A stretch of DNA of 64,000 nucleotides from JAFAFN01 sp963707555 (GCA_963707555.1 CAVPQM010000002.1:248001-312000), one strand, 5' to 3'. Positions 34,949 through 46,125 are shown, counted from the first letter of the stretch. Numbers and translations are program-made. The notes: generated by a model from the letters alone, not told the origin.

Positions 34949-35326
34949 TCAGTCCCGGGTGGGGTGGTCCGCCGGGCGCCACTCCGCGATCGGCGCATCG
35001 GAGTAGAGCCGCTCGATCCGGTAGAAGTCGCGCTCTTCGCCGAGGAAGACGTGCACCACCATGTCGGCGTAGTCGAGCAGCACCCAGCGTCGTTCCGACG
35101 CGCCCTCGACGTAGCGCGGCGACTCGCCGTACTGCTCGCGCACCTTCTCCTCGACGGCGTCGGTGACCGCACCGACGAGTCGCGGGTTCGATGCGGACAC
35201 GACCACGAACCAGCCGACGATGCCGACGATCTTCGACACGTCCATCACGACGATGTCGGTGCCGCCCTTGTCGTCCGCTGCTCGAGCCGCAGCGACGGCG
35301 AGATCGAAGGGGTCGTTGCGCGTCAC
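34949..35326 (-). CDS. rsfS: Ribosome silencing factor RsfS
   Basis: A 125-residue RsfS/Iojap protein that binds L14 on the 50S subunit and blocks subunit joining when nutrients are low. The motifs KGGTDIVVMDVSKI, FVVVSASNPR, VRAIVDAVEE-like AVTDAVEEKVRE, WVLLDYADMVVHVFLGEERDFYRIERLY are all typical. The GTG start at 35326 overlaps the upstream LytR_C gene by four bases. The order nadD, LytR_C, rsfS on one strand is the standard actinobacterial operon. Confidence 0.95.
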   Translation of the reverse strand: MTRNDPFDLAVAAARAADDKGGTDIVVMDVSKIVGIVGWFVVVSASNPRLVGAVTDAVEEKVREQYGESPRYVEGASERRWVLLDYADMVVHVFLGEERDFYRIERLYSDAPIAEWRPADHPTRD

Positions 35327-36612
35327 GGCGCGAGATCCTTGCCGACCTTGACCTCGACGTCGACGTTGTTCGGCGACGGTTCGACCGACGTGGCTGCAAG
35401 GCCCAGCTCCGTGGCGATCTGCTCCGCAGCCGGCTTCGCCTCGGGAGTGCTGTACTCCACCGCCGACGTCGCCAGATCGAACGACTCCGCGTTGCCGAGC
35501 AGCGCAACCTCTCCACCGGCGGCGACGATCCTGGGGGCGAGCGAACGCGCCGCCTGATCGTCGGTGGTGCCGTTCAGGAGCGCGACGGTCGGGCGCTGAC
35601 CCGGGAACGCGGAGGTCGGGAAGGAGACGTGCTGCGACACCCAGTCCGGCATCGAGGCGGCGTCGACGCCCTGGGTCATCGCCTCGCCGCCGTCCGGCGC
35701 CGGGACCGGGACCAGCGGGAGCAGGTCGAAGCGGACCTCGGTCGCCGCGAACGTCGCGATGAGCTCGGAGAACTCCTCGACGCCCTCGCCGTCGACCCCG
35801 GTGATCTCGTCGGGTCCGCCGCGCTCGGCGAGCAGGCGCAGCAGCTCGTTCCACACCGCGGCGGTGCGCAGCGACCGGCTGGAGCCGTCCTCCATGTACC
35901 CCGGCACGGTCACGAACTCGGCGACCTCGGCCGGGTTGAGGGTCAGCTCACCCGCGGGGTACTGCACGATGATCTCACTCGAGAAGGTCGCGAGCGTCAC
36001 GGCATCGGCGTTCTGGAAGGTGATCGGACCGACCTGGTTGGCCAGCGCCTCGATCGCTGCGGCCGGCACGGTCAGCGTCGAGGTGGGACCGAAGGTGAGC
36101 TCGGCGCCGAGTCGGACCTGCAGCACGTCCATGTCGCCCTCGGCGAAGACCGTCTCGGCACTGGCGGGTGGTGCGTCCTCGAACTGGTTGAGCGTCATCG
36201 ATGGCGACACCGGCACCACCTGGACGTCGTCGGGAGCGTTCTCGATCACGAGCATCGCGGCGGCGAGCACCTGGTCGGCGGGGGTGCCGTCACGCCACGG
36301 TCCGCCGGTGATGGCGACGAGCTGGACCGACGTCGGTCGGACCTCGGCGACGTAGCCGGGTGCGGCAGGGTCGGTGACCTCGCTCTCGCGCCCACCGGTG
36401 ATCTTCAACGTCGAGCGATACCCCACGGTCGCGAGCCCCACGAGCAGCACCACCGCTACGAGCGTGAACACGGACTGGACGATCACCGCACGGCGACGAC
36501 GCTTCTTGCGGGTCGAGACGCGCTGACGGACGACCGGACGGATGTCGCCGTCGTCACCGGCCGGATCGCCGGCGGCGGACTCTCCGGAGCTCTCCGGTGG
36601 GGCGAGGGTCAT
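35323..36612 (-). CDS. Membrane protein with LytR C-terminal domain
   Basis: A 429-residue single-pass membrane protein: cytoplasmic basic region (STRKKRRRRAVIVQS), one helix (about 43-66), an extracellular domain of about 250 residues that resembles a LytR-CpsA-Psr module without its usual Arg-rich catalytic stretches, and a C-terminal LytR_C domain (about 335-425: TVALLNGTTDDQAARSLAPRI, AAGGEVALLGNAESFDLATS). It sits between nadD and rsfS with four-base overlaps on both sides. It probably acts at the cell envelope; phosphotransferase activity is doubtful given the missing residues. Confidence 0.78.
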   Translation of the reverse strand: MTLAPPESSGESAAGDPAGDDGDIRPVVRQRVSTRKKRRRRAVIVQSVFTLVAVVLLVGLATVGYRSTLKITGGRESEVTDPAAPGYVAEVRPTSVQLVAITGGPWRDGTPADQVLAAAMLVIENAPDDVQVVPVSPSMTLNQFEDAPPASAETVFAEGDMDVLQVRLGAELTFGPTSTLTVPAAAIEALANQVGPITFQNADAVTLATFSSEIIVQYPAGELTLNPAEVAEFVTVPGYMEDGSSRSLRTAAVWNELLRLLAERGGPDEITGVDGEGVEEFSELIATFAATEVRFDLLPLVPVPAPDGGEAMTQGVDAASMPDWVSQHVSFPTSAFPGQRPTVALLNGTTDDQAARSLAPRIVAAGGEVALLGNAESFDLATSAVEYSTPEAKPAAEQIATELGLAATSVEPSPNNVDVEVKVGKDLAP

Positions 36613-37235
36613 CGGGGATCACCATAGAGGCCGTCCCGTTCGATCATCGAGATCACCGGGTCGGACACCAGGTACCGCAACGACCGGCCGTCCCGGACAC
36701 GTTCGCGCAGCTCGGTCGAGGACACGTCGAGCCTCGGCACCTGCACGTGCTCGACGTCGAACCCGTCGGGCACCAGGGTCGACGCACCAGGGCGTTCGAC
36801 CACGACGATGCGACACGACCGGGCGACGTCGTCGGCACGTTCCCAGGTGTGCAGCCCCGCCGCGGCATCGGATCCGACGACGAGCACGAGCTCGGCGCCG
36901 GGCGCCTCGGCCTGCAACGCCTCGATCGTGTCGATCGTGTACGACGGGCCGCCGCGACGGACCTCGACGTCGCTCACCTCGATGCCCGGCTCCGTGCCCA
37001 CCGCGGCGCGCACCATCTCGACCCGGACCGCCGCGGGGCTGATCGATCGGCTGCCCACCTTCTGCCACGGCTCGTTGGCCACGACCATGAGCACCACGTC
37101 CAGGCCGAGCGCCTCTCGGACGTCGATCGCGGTCACCAGGTGACCGACGTGCGGCGGGTCGAACGTGCCGCCGAACAGGCCGATGCGACGGACCACGGCG
37201 CTCGTGGCGTGCGAATCCGTTGCGTCGGCGGGCAT
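36609..37235 (-). CDS. nadD: Nicotinate-nucleotide adenylyltransferase
   Basis: A 208-residue enzyme that adenylates nicotinate mononucleotide in NAD synthesis. The nucleotidyltransferase motif GLFGGTFDPPHVGHL, ANEPWQK, GGPSYTIDTI and the C-terminal DVSSTELRERVRDGRS (ISSTxIR type) are all present. It heads the nadD-LytR_C-rsfS operon. The first 15 residues (ADATDSHATSAVVRR) are extra, and an internal start near VRRIGLFGG is possible. Confidence 0.94.
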   Translation of the reverse strand: MPADATDSHATSAVVRRIGLFGGTFDPPHVGHLVTAIDVREALGLDVVLMVVANEPWQKVGSRSISPAAVRVEMVRAAVGTEPGIEVSDVEVRRGGPSYTIDTIEALQAEAPGAELVLVVGSDAAAGLHTWERADDVARSCRIVVVERPGASTLVPDGFDVEHVQVPRLDVSSTELRERVRDGRSLRYLVSDPVISMIERDGLYGDPR

Positions 37236-37326
37236 CGACGCAGCGTAGGCCGTGCGAACTTTCGTTCAGCAGAGTCTCAACTCCCCCTGTGGACCGCCGA
37301 TACCGACTGCATCGGGAAAACACAAC

Positions 37327-37367
37327 CTCTCGATGCAGAAGTGCTCTCGAAGCAGAAGTGCTCTCGA
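37327..37367. repeat. 17-bp tandem repeat (2.4 copies) upstream of a sigma factor gene
   Basis: CTCTCGATGCAGAAGTG at 37327-37343, CTCTCGAAGCAGAAGTG at 37344-37360 and a third CTCTCGA at 37361-37367. The only difference between full copies is one base. It lies 67-107 bases before the sigma factor ATG, inside the 198-base gap to nadD. It could be an array of regulator sites or a simple duplication. Confidence 0.85.
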
Positions 37368-37433
37368 CGGCGAACGACAGGAACCCCGGGCCCGCCCCAT
37401 CGAGTGGCCCATGGACAGAAGGTGTTGTGGGAG

Positions 37434-38258
37434 ATGAGCGACTCCGTCGGGATGTACCTCAACGAGATCGGCATGGTCGCACTGCTGACCGCCGAGGACG
37501 AGCGCGAGCTCTCCCGGACGATCGAGCACGGCGCCGAAGCTCGTGCCCGCCGTGCCGCCGGCGAGAACAGCCGTGAGATCCGCCGTGCGATCGCCGCGGC
37601 CGACGCGGCCAAGGACCGCTTCATCCGGGCGAACCTGCGCCTGGTGGTCAGCGTCGCACGCCGCTACCCCCTGCCCCCGGGCATGGAACTGCTCGACCTG
37701 GTCCAGGAGGGCAACCTGGGCCTGGAGCACGCCGTCGACAAGTTCGATTGGCGCAAGGGCTTCAAGTTCTCGACCTACGCCACGTTCTGGATCCGCCAGT
37801 CGATCGGGCGGGCGCTCGACCAGAAGGCGTCGCTCGTGCGGTTGCCCGGTGACCGCTCGGCCGCGTTGCGTGCCGCGTTGCGCCAGGTCGCCGGCGACGG
37901 CGACGAGCTCGACGACGAGAACTCGCGCCTGCACCGCCTCACCACGCCGACGTCGCTCGACCGCACCGTCGGCGACGACGACTCCAACGAGCTCGTCGAC
38001 CTGCTGGCCGACTCGAAGGCGGGCCCGGAGGAGCTGCTGCTCGACGCCGAGCACTCCGAGTGGCTCAACGGCCTGCTCGACGTGCTCGACCCGCGTGCCC
38101 GTGAGGCGGTCGAGCAGCGCTTCGGTCTGCAGGACGGCCAACGCCGCAGCTACCGCGAGGTCGGCGAGGACCTTGGCGTCACCGCCGAGGCCGCCCGCCG
38201 CCTGGTGAAGCGCGCCGTGAACACGGTCCGCGACCGGGCACTCGCCGCCGCGGTCTGA
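37434..38258 (+). CDS. RNA polymerase sigma factor (group 2/3, sigma-70 family)
   Basis: A 274-residue sigma factor. Region 1.2 (VGMYLNEIGMVALLTAEDERELSRTIEHG), region 2 (RFIRANLRLVVSVARRYPLP, LDLVQEGNLGLEHAVDKFDWRKGFKFSTYATFWIRQSIGRAL) and region 4 (LDPRAREAVEQRFGL...YREVGEDLGVTAEAARRLVKRAV) are clear. Region 1.1 is absent and region 3 is much shortened: after RLPGD only an Ala/Arg-rich segment and the S-L-D-R-T-V-G-D-D 3.2-like linker are seen, without the region 3.1 helix-turn-helix. It resembles HrdB-like non-essential sigmas of Actinobacteria. ATG at 37434 has GGGAG immediately upstream. No anti-sigma gene is adjacent. Confidence 0.85.
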   Translation: MSDSVGMYLNEIGMVALLTAEDERELSRTIEHGAEARARRAAGENSREIRRAIAAADAAKDRFIRANLRLVVSVARRYPLPPGMELLDLVQEGNLGLEHAVDKFDWRKGFKFSTYATFWIRQSIGRALDQKASLVRLPGDRSAALRAALRQVAGDGDELDDENSRLHRLTTPTSLDRTVGDDDSNELVDLLADSKAGPEELLLDAEHSEWLNGLLDVLDPRAREAVEQRFGLQDGQRRSYREVGEDLGVTAEAARRLVKRAVNTVRDRALAAAV

Positions 38259-38315
38259 GCCACCGGGCACACCGGCCGGATCGATACCCGCTTCGGCGCC
38301 ACCGACCCCGACCGG

Positions 38316-38321
38316 TAGTCT
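38316..38321 (+). promoter_or_regulatory. -10 element of the DAHP synthase gene, probably leaderless transcript
   Basis: TAGTCT ends nine bases before the ATG at 38331, with no ribosome binding site between. This spacing puts transcription start at or next to the start codon. The -35 is not clear. Confidence 0.5.
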
Positions 38322-38330
38322 GGGACCCCG

Positions 38331-39704
38331 ATGTCCCCCACCTCGACCCAGAGCCCGAGTGCAGCATGGTCACCCACTTCGTGGCGTGACCGCACCGCGC
38401 TCCAACAGCCGGAATGGCCCGACGCGGCCGAGCACGACGCAGCGGTGAAGACGCTGTCGGGATATCCACCGCTGGTGTTCGCCGGTGAGGCCCGCCACCT
38501 GACCTCGGCCCTGGGCCGCGTCGCCGACGGCGGCGCGTTCCTGCTCCAGGCCGGCGACTGCGCCGAGTCCTTCGACTCGTTCTCCGCCGACTCGATCCGC
38601 GAACGCCTGAAGGTCATCCTCCAGATGGCGGTCGTGCTCACCTACTCCGCCGGTGTCCCGACCGTGAAGGTCGGTCGCATCGCCGGACAGTTCGGCAAGC
38701 CGCGGTCAGCGAACACCGAGACCGTCGAGGGTGTCGAGCTGCCCAGCTTCCGCGGCCACATCGTCAACGACATCGCCTTCACCGCCGCGGCCCGTGTCCC
38801 GGATCCGCAGCGCCTGATCCAGGCCTACCACCAGTCCGCGTCCACGCTGAACCTGTTGCGTGCGTTCACCAAGGGCGGCTTCGCCGACCTGTCGCGGGTG
38901 CACCAGTGGAACCAGGAGTTCGTCGCCGCCAGCCCCGAGGGCCGTCGCTACGAGCAGCTCGCCCAGGAGATCGACCGGGCGCTGCGCTTCATGGGTGCCT
39001 GCGGCATCGACAACCAGAGCGTCCCGGCGATCCACGAGGTCGACATCTGGACCAGCCACGAGGCGCTGCTGCTCGGTTACGAAGAAGCGCTCACCCGGCA
39101 GGACTCGCTGACCGGCGACTGGTACGACTGCTCGGCCCACATGGTGTGGATCGGCGAGCGCACCCGCGAGCTCGACGGCGCGCACGTCGAGTTCTTCCGC
39201 GGCATCTCGAACCCGGTCGGCTGCAAGATCGGCCCGACCGCCACCGTGGACGAGGTGCTCGACCTGTGCGAGGCGCTCAACCCCGAGCGCATCCCCGGTC
39301 GCCTCACGCTGATCACCCGCATGGGCGCCGAGCGCATCACCGACGGGCTGCGTCCGCTGCTGCGGGCCGTCACCGACGCCGGCCACCCGGTCGTGTGGGC
39401 CTGCGACCCGATGCACGGCAACACCTTCACCGCGCCCAGCGGCCGCAAGACCCGCCACTTCGACGCGATCCTCGACGAGATCAAGGGCTTCTTCGAGGCC
39501 CACCGCGCCGAGGGCACCTGGGCCGGCGGCGTGCACGTCGAGCTCACCGGCGACGACGTCACCGAATGCCTCGGTGGCGCCGAGGACCTGCTCGACGGCG
39601 ACCTGGGGCTCCGCTACGAGACCATGTGCGACCCGCGGCTCAACGGCCGGCAGTCGGTCGACCTGGCCTTCCGCGTCTCCGAGCTCCTGCGCGCCCGAGG
39701 CTGA
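38331..39704 (+). CDS. aroG: Class II 3-deoxy-7-phosphoheptulonate synthase
   Basis: A 457-residue class II (plant/actinobacterial) DAHP synthase, first enzyme of the shikimate pathway, which joins PEP and erythrose 4-phosphate. Family segments are intact: PPLVFAGEARHL, FLLQAGDCAESF (metal-binding Cys), GRIAGQFGKPRS, RVHQWNQEFV, GLRPLLRAV, VWACDPMHGNT and HVELTGDDVTECLGG with the metal ligand residues. Length is normal. The gene stands alone and probably makes a leaderless mRNA. Confidence 0.95.
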   Translation: MSPTSTQSPSAAWSPTSWRDRTALQQPEWPDAAEHDAAVKTLSGYPPLVFAGEARHLTSALGRVADGGAFLLQAGDCAESFDSFSADSIRERLKVILQMAVVLTYSAGVPTVKVGRIAGQFGKPRSANTETVEGVELPSFRGHIVNDIAFTAAARVPDPQRLIQAYHQSASTLNLLRAFTKGGFADLSRVHQWNQEFVAASPEGRRYEQLAQEIDRALRFMGACGIDNQSVPAIHEVDIWTSHEALLLGYEEALTRQDSLTGDWYDCSAHMVWIGERTRELDGAHVEFFRGISNPVGCKIGPTATVDEVLDLCEALNPERIPGRLTLITRMGAERITDGLRPLLRAVTDAGHPVVWACDPMHGNTFTAPSGRKTRHFDAILDEIKGFFEAHRAEGTWAGGVHVELTGDDVTECLGGAEDLLDGDLGLRYETMCDPRLNGRQSVDLAFRVSELLRARG

Positions 39705-39748
39705 GCCAGCCCCGCTCCCCGGCCAGCGCACCTCCGCTCTCACGAAAA

Positions 39749-39791
39749 TTCCGTCTCTCTTTTGGGTGATCACCCCAAAAGAGAGACGGAA
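39749..39791. repeat. 43-base near-perfect palindrome after DAHP synthase
   Basis: Twenty-one bases starting TTCCGTCTCTCTTTT and ending GGGTGA are followed by their complement with one extra C, so the whole can form a 21-bp stem with a single bulge and no loop, or a hairpin closed at TGATCA. It lies between the end of the DAHP synthase gene (39704) and the sulfite reductase start (39937). It may be a bidirectional terminator or a dispersed palindromic repeat. A weak TAAACT -10 (39873-39878) follows for the sulfite reductase gene. Confidence 0.9.
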
Positions 39792-39936
39792 GTCGATCGT
39801 TCGGGGTGAGGACGCGCGGGTGGAAGTCCGCCCCGTCGACCATTGTTGACTGGACTGGTCGGATTTGATCGGTAAACTCGACCACCGCAGTCGGCATTTG
39901 TCGACGCCGAGCTCGAGTCGAACCCCGGGAGCACCC

Positions 39937-41753
<1,817 letters not shown>

Positions 41754-41754
<1 letters not shown>

Positions 41755-42512
41755 TGTCCCTGACGCTCCCCTCCGAGAATCTGGCCTCCACCAAGTCGCC
41801 GCTGAGCGCCACCAACGAGCCGACCGAGCCGTTGCCCGGTCCGTTCCGGGCGACCGAGTTCACCGACGACGAGCTCACCGAGCTCAACGCCGAGTTCGAG
41901 TCGTACCCCGCGTCGAAGATCCTGCGGTGGGCGACCGACCACTTCGGCCCCCACCTGGCGCTCGCGGCGTCGATGACCGACGCGGTGCTGATCGACCTGG
42001 CCGTCAAGGTCGCCCCGGCGATCGAGGTCGTGTTCATCGACACCGGCTACCACTTCCCCGAGACCCTCGAGACCGTCGAGCAGGTGCGTCGCCGCTACGG
42101 GCTCAACCTGCGGATCATGACCGTGGCCCGCCAGGAGGAGGAGCTGTGGAAGGTCGACCCGGCCAACTGCTGCTCCGCGGTCAAGGTCGGCCAGCTCGAC
42201 CGTGCACTCGCCGGCAAGGCGGCGTGGATGTCGGGCCTGCGACGCGACGAGGCGCCGACGCGTGCGAACGCGCCGATCGTGGCCCGTGACCTGCGTGGAC
42301 TCATCAAGGTCAACCCGCTCGCGAACTGGACCGCCGACGACGTCGACGCGTACATCGCGGAACGCGACGTACCGGTCAACCCGCTGACGCTGCGGGGCTA
42401 CCCGTCGATCGGCTGCATGCCGTGCACGAAGCCCGTCGCCGAGGGCGAGGACCCGCGCTCCGGGCGGTGGGCCGATTCCGGCAAGACGGAGTGCGGCCTG
42501 CACCTGGGCTGA
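41754..42512 (+). CDS. cysH: Adenylyl-sulfate (APS) reductase, CysH family
   Basis: A 252-residue enzyme of assimilatory sulfate reduction that makes sulfite for the neighbouring sulfite reductase. The substrate-binding ALAASMTDAVLIDLA and FIDTGYHFPET, the double cysteine in PANCCSAVKVG and the CMPC pair are the [4Fe-4S] ligands that mark the APS-using (bacterial CysH type II) enzymes; ECGLH near the end carries the catalytic Cys. The N-terminal 30 residues are variable. Its ATG overlaps the sulfite reductase stop (TGATG). ATP sulfurylase genes are not in the window. Confidence 0.92.
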
Positions 42513-42540
42513 GCCCCGGTCGGACCGCCCCGCCGACCGC

Positions 42541-43410
42541 TCAGGTCGGCTTCCACCCCTCGGGCAGCTCACGCGGCAGCGTCTCCGGCAGCGCCGGGCG
42601 GCCGTCGGCGTCGAGCGCGTGGTCGTTGTCGAACCACTCCGGACCCGGCCACATCCAGTCGTCGGACAGCGTCATCTCGGCGGTGCGCCGGGCGAAGCCC
42701 TCTGGGTGGTGGTAGTCGCGGTAGCCCTTGCCGCTGCGCGGACGACCCGGCATCTGGAAGCCGTCGCCCGAGTGGCGACCACGCTTCGAGAACGGACCGA
42801 ACTTCGGCTCGTCGGAGTTCGGCACGACACCCACGTGGTAGTCGCCGATCTCGTACTCCTTGATGCGCTGCACGGTCCACATGCCGTAGATGTCCCACAT
42901 CAGCGACATCGACGCCTCGTTGTCGACGTGGGCGTACCCGTAGACCCAGCGCTTCTCGGGGAAGAACTCGTCGGCCATCGCGCCCATCTCGTAGGCCATC
43001 GTGATGCCGACCGCCTGGCGACGGAAGTCCTCGTGCACCCAGAGGTCGAACAGGAACGCCTCGTCCTTGGCGAGCTTGATCGGCAGGAGTCCCCGCTTGC
43101 CGTCACCCTCGATCGGCGACTGCGTGAGCAGCCACATCTTGCCGATCGCCCGGTCGGTCGGAATGTGGATCGCCAGGATCACGACGGCGCCGCGGGCGAA
43201 GGGGCCCTTCATCAGCTCGAGGCGCTCCGCCGGCTCGATCTGGGCGAGGTGCCGGTCGGTCGGGTCGAAGACGACCTTGAACTCGAAGTCGGGGCCCGCC
43301 TCGATGATCTCGTCCGCGATGAGCGGCAGGGGCCGCACGACGATGGCGCACTCCGACACCCGCGGCTTCGACCGCGCGATACGGCCCTTCACCTTGTCGA
43401 CGACCGACAT
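42541..43410 (-). CDS. GNAT-like acetyltransferase of unknown substrate
   Basis: A 289-residue soluble protein. Residues about 100-175 look like a GNAT core: a strand AIGKMWLLTQSP, then FLFDLWVHEDFRRQAVGITMAYEMGAMADEFFPEKRWVYGYAHVDNEASMSLMWDIYGM, where RRQAVG resembles the R/Q-x-x-G-x-G/A acetyl-CoA loop. The last 90 residues are rich in Pro, Gly, Arg and Trp and I do not recognise them. The ATG at 43410 has GGGGGTGG upstream; a GTG two codons earlier is also in frame. It is convergent with cysH, so no shared operon. Confidence 0.5.
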   Translation of the reverse strand: MSVVDKVKGRIARSKPRVSECAIVVRPLPLIADEIIEAGPDFEFKVVFDPTDRHLAQIEPAERLELMKGPFARGAVVILAIHIPTDRAIGKMWLLTQSPIEGDGKRGLLPIKLAKDEAFLFDLWVHEDFRRQAVGITMAYEMGAMADEFFPEKRWVYGYAHVDNEASMSLMWDIYGMWTVQRIKEYEIGDYHVGVVPNSDEPKFGPFSKRGRHSGDGFQMPGRPRSGKGYRDYHHPEGFARRTAEMTLSDDWMWPGPEWFDNDHALDADGRPALPETLPRELPEGWKPT

Positions 43411-43561
43411 GTCCACCCCCGCGCTCCGGGTCGGCCCAGCTGACCGAACAGGTCGTGACGGTACCGACCGCTTCCCCCGCCGTCCAGCATCCCGGCCCGT
43501 CCACCGGTCCAGCCATCAGCCCCGTCCACCCCGATTGACAGGACCTGATGGCGACGCCACC

Positions 43562-44527
43562 ATGACGGTCGTGAACGATACGGCCGACACGGAAGCGACC
43601 GGCAACCCGAGCGGGGCGCCGCGCGGGGTGTGGGGCGGAGCGGCCGTCGCGATGGGGCTCGACGACGAAGCGCTGCCCACGCGACTCATGGTGTTGGGCC
43701 TCACCCACCGCGACGGCACGGTGCACGGCCCCGAGCTGTACCGGGTGGCCGCCGAGTGCGGCATCGGCGTGGAGACGGTCCGCTCGTGCATGCGCCGTCT
43801 GATCACCGAGGGTCTCTACGTCCGCACCGGCGAGGGGCGCGACGCAATCTACCGGGCGACCGACGCCGGACGGTCCGTGCTCGACGTCACCGAGCAGCGG
43901 CACCTGCTCGCGTACGCCCAGGACGCCGCAGGACGCGGCTGGGACCGCCACTGGCGGCTCGTGTCCTTCGCCATCCCCGAGTCCAGTCGCACCGCGCGCG
44001 ACGCCTTCAGGGACCACCTGCTCGCTCTCGGCGGCGCCAGCGTCCAACCCGGGCTCTACGTCTCACCGCACCGGTGGAACGACGACATCACCGCCGAAGC
44101 CGCTCGACTGGGCATCACCGAGTTCGTCTCCTCCTGGAGCACCGACGACCTGGTGGTCGTGGGCGAGTCCGATCCACGACGACTCGCAGCACGGCTGTGG
44201 CCCCTCGACGAGGTCGCCGAGCGCTACACGGAGTTCATCTCGGTCTACCGCAGCGTGCCCGAGGCGTTGGAAGCCATGCGGCTGCGGGGCGAGCGCATCA
44301 GCGAACACGACTTCCTGCCCGGCGTCCTGCAGCTCGCGATCCGCTTCAACGCCTGCTTCGAACACGACCCGTTGCTCCCACCCGAACTGCTGCCCCGACC
44401 GTGGCCCGGCCGTGCGGCGCGCGACCTGCTCGCCCGGTGCCGCAAGCACGGCGTGCTCGCCCGCGAGGAGAAGGCCGGGCCGGCGCTGTTCCGGGTCTTC
44501 GACGAGGCCATCGCCCACCTGCCCTGA
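43562..44527 (+). CDS. PaaX-family transcriptional regulator
   Basis: A 321-residue regulator of the PaaX family. The N-terminal winged helix (RLMVLGLTHRDGTVHGPELYRVAAECGIGVETVRSCMRRLITEGLYVRTGEGRDAIYRATDAGRSVL) is followed by the PaaX central domain (RGWDRHWRLVSFAIPESSRTARDAFRDHLLALGGASVQPGLYVSP) and the C-terminal domain. PaaX represses phenylacetate degradation genes and responds to phenylacetyl-CoA, but no paa genes are nearby, so the target is unknown. The ATG at 43562 lacks a strong ribosome binding site, and upstream starts exist. Confidence 0.85.
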   Translation: MTVVNDTADTEATGNPSGAPRGVWGGAAVAMGLDDEALPTRLMVLGLTHRDGTVHGPELYRVAAECGIGVETVRSCMRRLITEGLYVRTGEGRDAIYRATDAGRSVLDVTEQRHLLAYAQDAAGRGWDRHWRLVSFAIPESSRTARDAFRDHLLALGGASVQPGLYVSPHRWNDDITAEAARLGITEFVSSWSTDDLVVVGESDPRRLAARLWPLDEVAERYTEFISVYRSVPEALEAMRLRGERISEHDFLPGVLQLAIRFNACFEHDPLLPPELLPRPWPGRAARDLLARCRKHGVLAREEKAGPALFRVFDEAIAHLP

Positions 44528-44564
44528 GGGGGTCGATGGCTGTCGGGCCGCGGACCCGAACGGG

Positions 44565-46062
44565 TCAGCGGGCCGCGCCGGCGACGCGGACGCCGCGCTT
44601 GGCGCGGTACATCGCCTCGTCCGACAGCCGGATCAGCTCGTCCACGCCCAGACCCGGTTGGGCCATCGCGGCGCCGACGCTCAGACGGATCGGCACGCCG
44701 TGGGGCGCCAGACGCCGCACCGCGTTGCAGACCCGACCCATGATCCGCTCCAGGGTCTCGCTCGACTCGAGCTGCGGACACACGATCACGAACTCGTCGC
44801 CTCCGAAGCGGGCAACCAGATCGACGTCGCGGACGTTGGCACGCAGCTCGTCGGCGACCTGACGGAGGAGCTCGTCACCGGCGGCATGGCCGAAGCGGTC
44901 GTTCACCTGCTTGAACAGGTCGAGGTCGCAGTAGAGGACGCCCAACTCGGCACCGGTGCCCTCGACGGCAGTGCCCTCGACCGCAGATCTGTCGGCCGCA
45001 GAGCCCTCGACGGTGGAGCCCTCGTGGCGGACCAGGAGCGCAGCGAACCGGCGGTAGAGCTCGGCGCGGTTCATCAGGCCCGTCAGCGGGTCGGTGCGCG
45101 CCTGCTGGTGCAGGTGCGCCTCGGCCCGGCAGCGCCGCAGGGTCGCCATCAGCGTCGACGCCAGGACGACCACCAGATCCACGTTGGCATCGTCCCAGCG
45201 GTGCCACGTCGCTCCGAACGCCAGGCGGAGCACCGCCCAGGGACGTCGGGGCGTCAGCGGCACCTCGACCACGGCCTGCGTGCGGAGTCGCACGAAGCGG
45301 TCGCGGACCGCGGAGGGCGCGAGGTCGGGCAGGTCCGCGCTGAAGTGCAACAGCGCGGTCGAGCACTCCTCGAAGGGCCACAGCGGCGTGAACTCGTCGC
45401 TGCCCTGCATGACGACCGAACCGGTTCGCACCACCGGCCAACGGGCGCCCACCGTCAAGGGCTCGTCGCTCTCCTGCCACGCCAGCTCGACCGACTCCGC
45501 GCCGACGACCGTGGCGAGATCCTGGAGGAATCGTTCGACGAGCGGTTCGACGTCGTTCCAACGGACCGCCGAGCACTCGAGCGACGCCAGGCGGATCAGC
45601 TGCTCGATGCGCACCCGTCGCTCCATCGTCTGGTCGCGGTCCGCCTGGGGCCGCAGCGACACCACCGCCCAGACGCCGCCCGGGCCGTCGAGCGTGACCC
45701 CGTTGACCTCGCACGCCACCCAGCCGCCGTCGTGCGACTGGACCCGGAACACCGCGGGCACGTGGTAGCCCTCGGTGCGACTCGCCTCCTGACGAGCCCC
45801 CGCAGCGGTCACCAGGTCGTCCGGATGCACGAAGTCCCACATGGCCTGGCCGACGTGGGCGGGAGGGTCGAGACCGAGCACCCGTTCCACGGCGTCGCTC
45901 GCGAAGCGGATGATGCCCTCCGGGTCGACGATGACCGTCACGTCCGGATTCGCTGCGCCGGCCAGCGCGGCAGAGGAAGCTCTGCTCGTACCACGCCTCA
46001 GCTGCTGCGCCCTTGAACTCCGCGAGGCGGTCGATCGACACCATGATCGGGAGGATCGGCAT
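44565..46062 (-). CDS. PAS-GGDEF diguanylate cyclase (one frameshift near its start)
   Basis: A protein of about 500 residues: a PAS domain (VTVIVDPEGIIRFASDAVERVLGLD, FVHPDDL), a GAF-like region, and a C-terminal GGDEF domain with catalytic RFGGDEF. RDVD lies exactly five residues before GGDEF, an intact inhibitory I-site (RxxD). A repetitive insert (AVEGTAVEGTG) lies early in the GGDEF domain. The start MPILPIMVSIDRLAEF with GGAGTGG upstream (ATG at 46062) is one frame off from the PAS part, and the switch falls near 45975-45990. I treat this as an indel, the first of many to the right. The enzyme makes c-di-GMP, which the BldD-like protein could sense. Confidence 0.85.
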
Positions 46063-46125
46063 CCCACCACTCCGGGTGAAACTTTTCGGTGGTCGGAGCA
46101 GGTGCCAGATGACCAGACCGGATGA

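Noticed and set aside
43562..44527. Phenylacetate degradation locus
   Set aside because: A PaaX-type regulator is present but no paa catabolic gene lies in the window.
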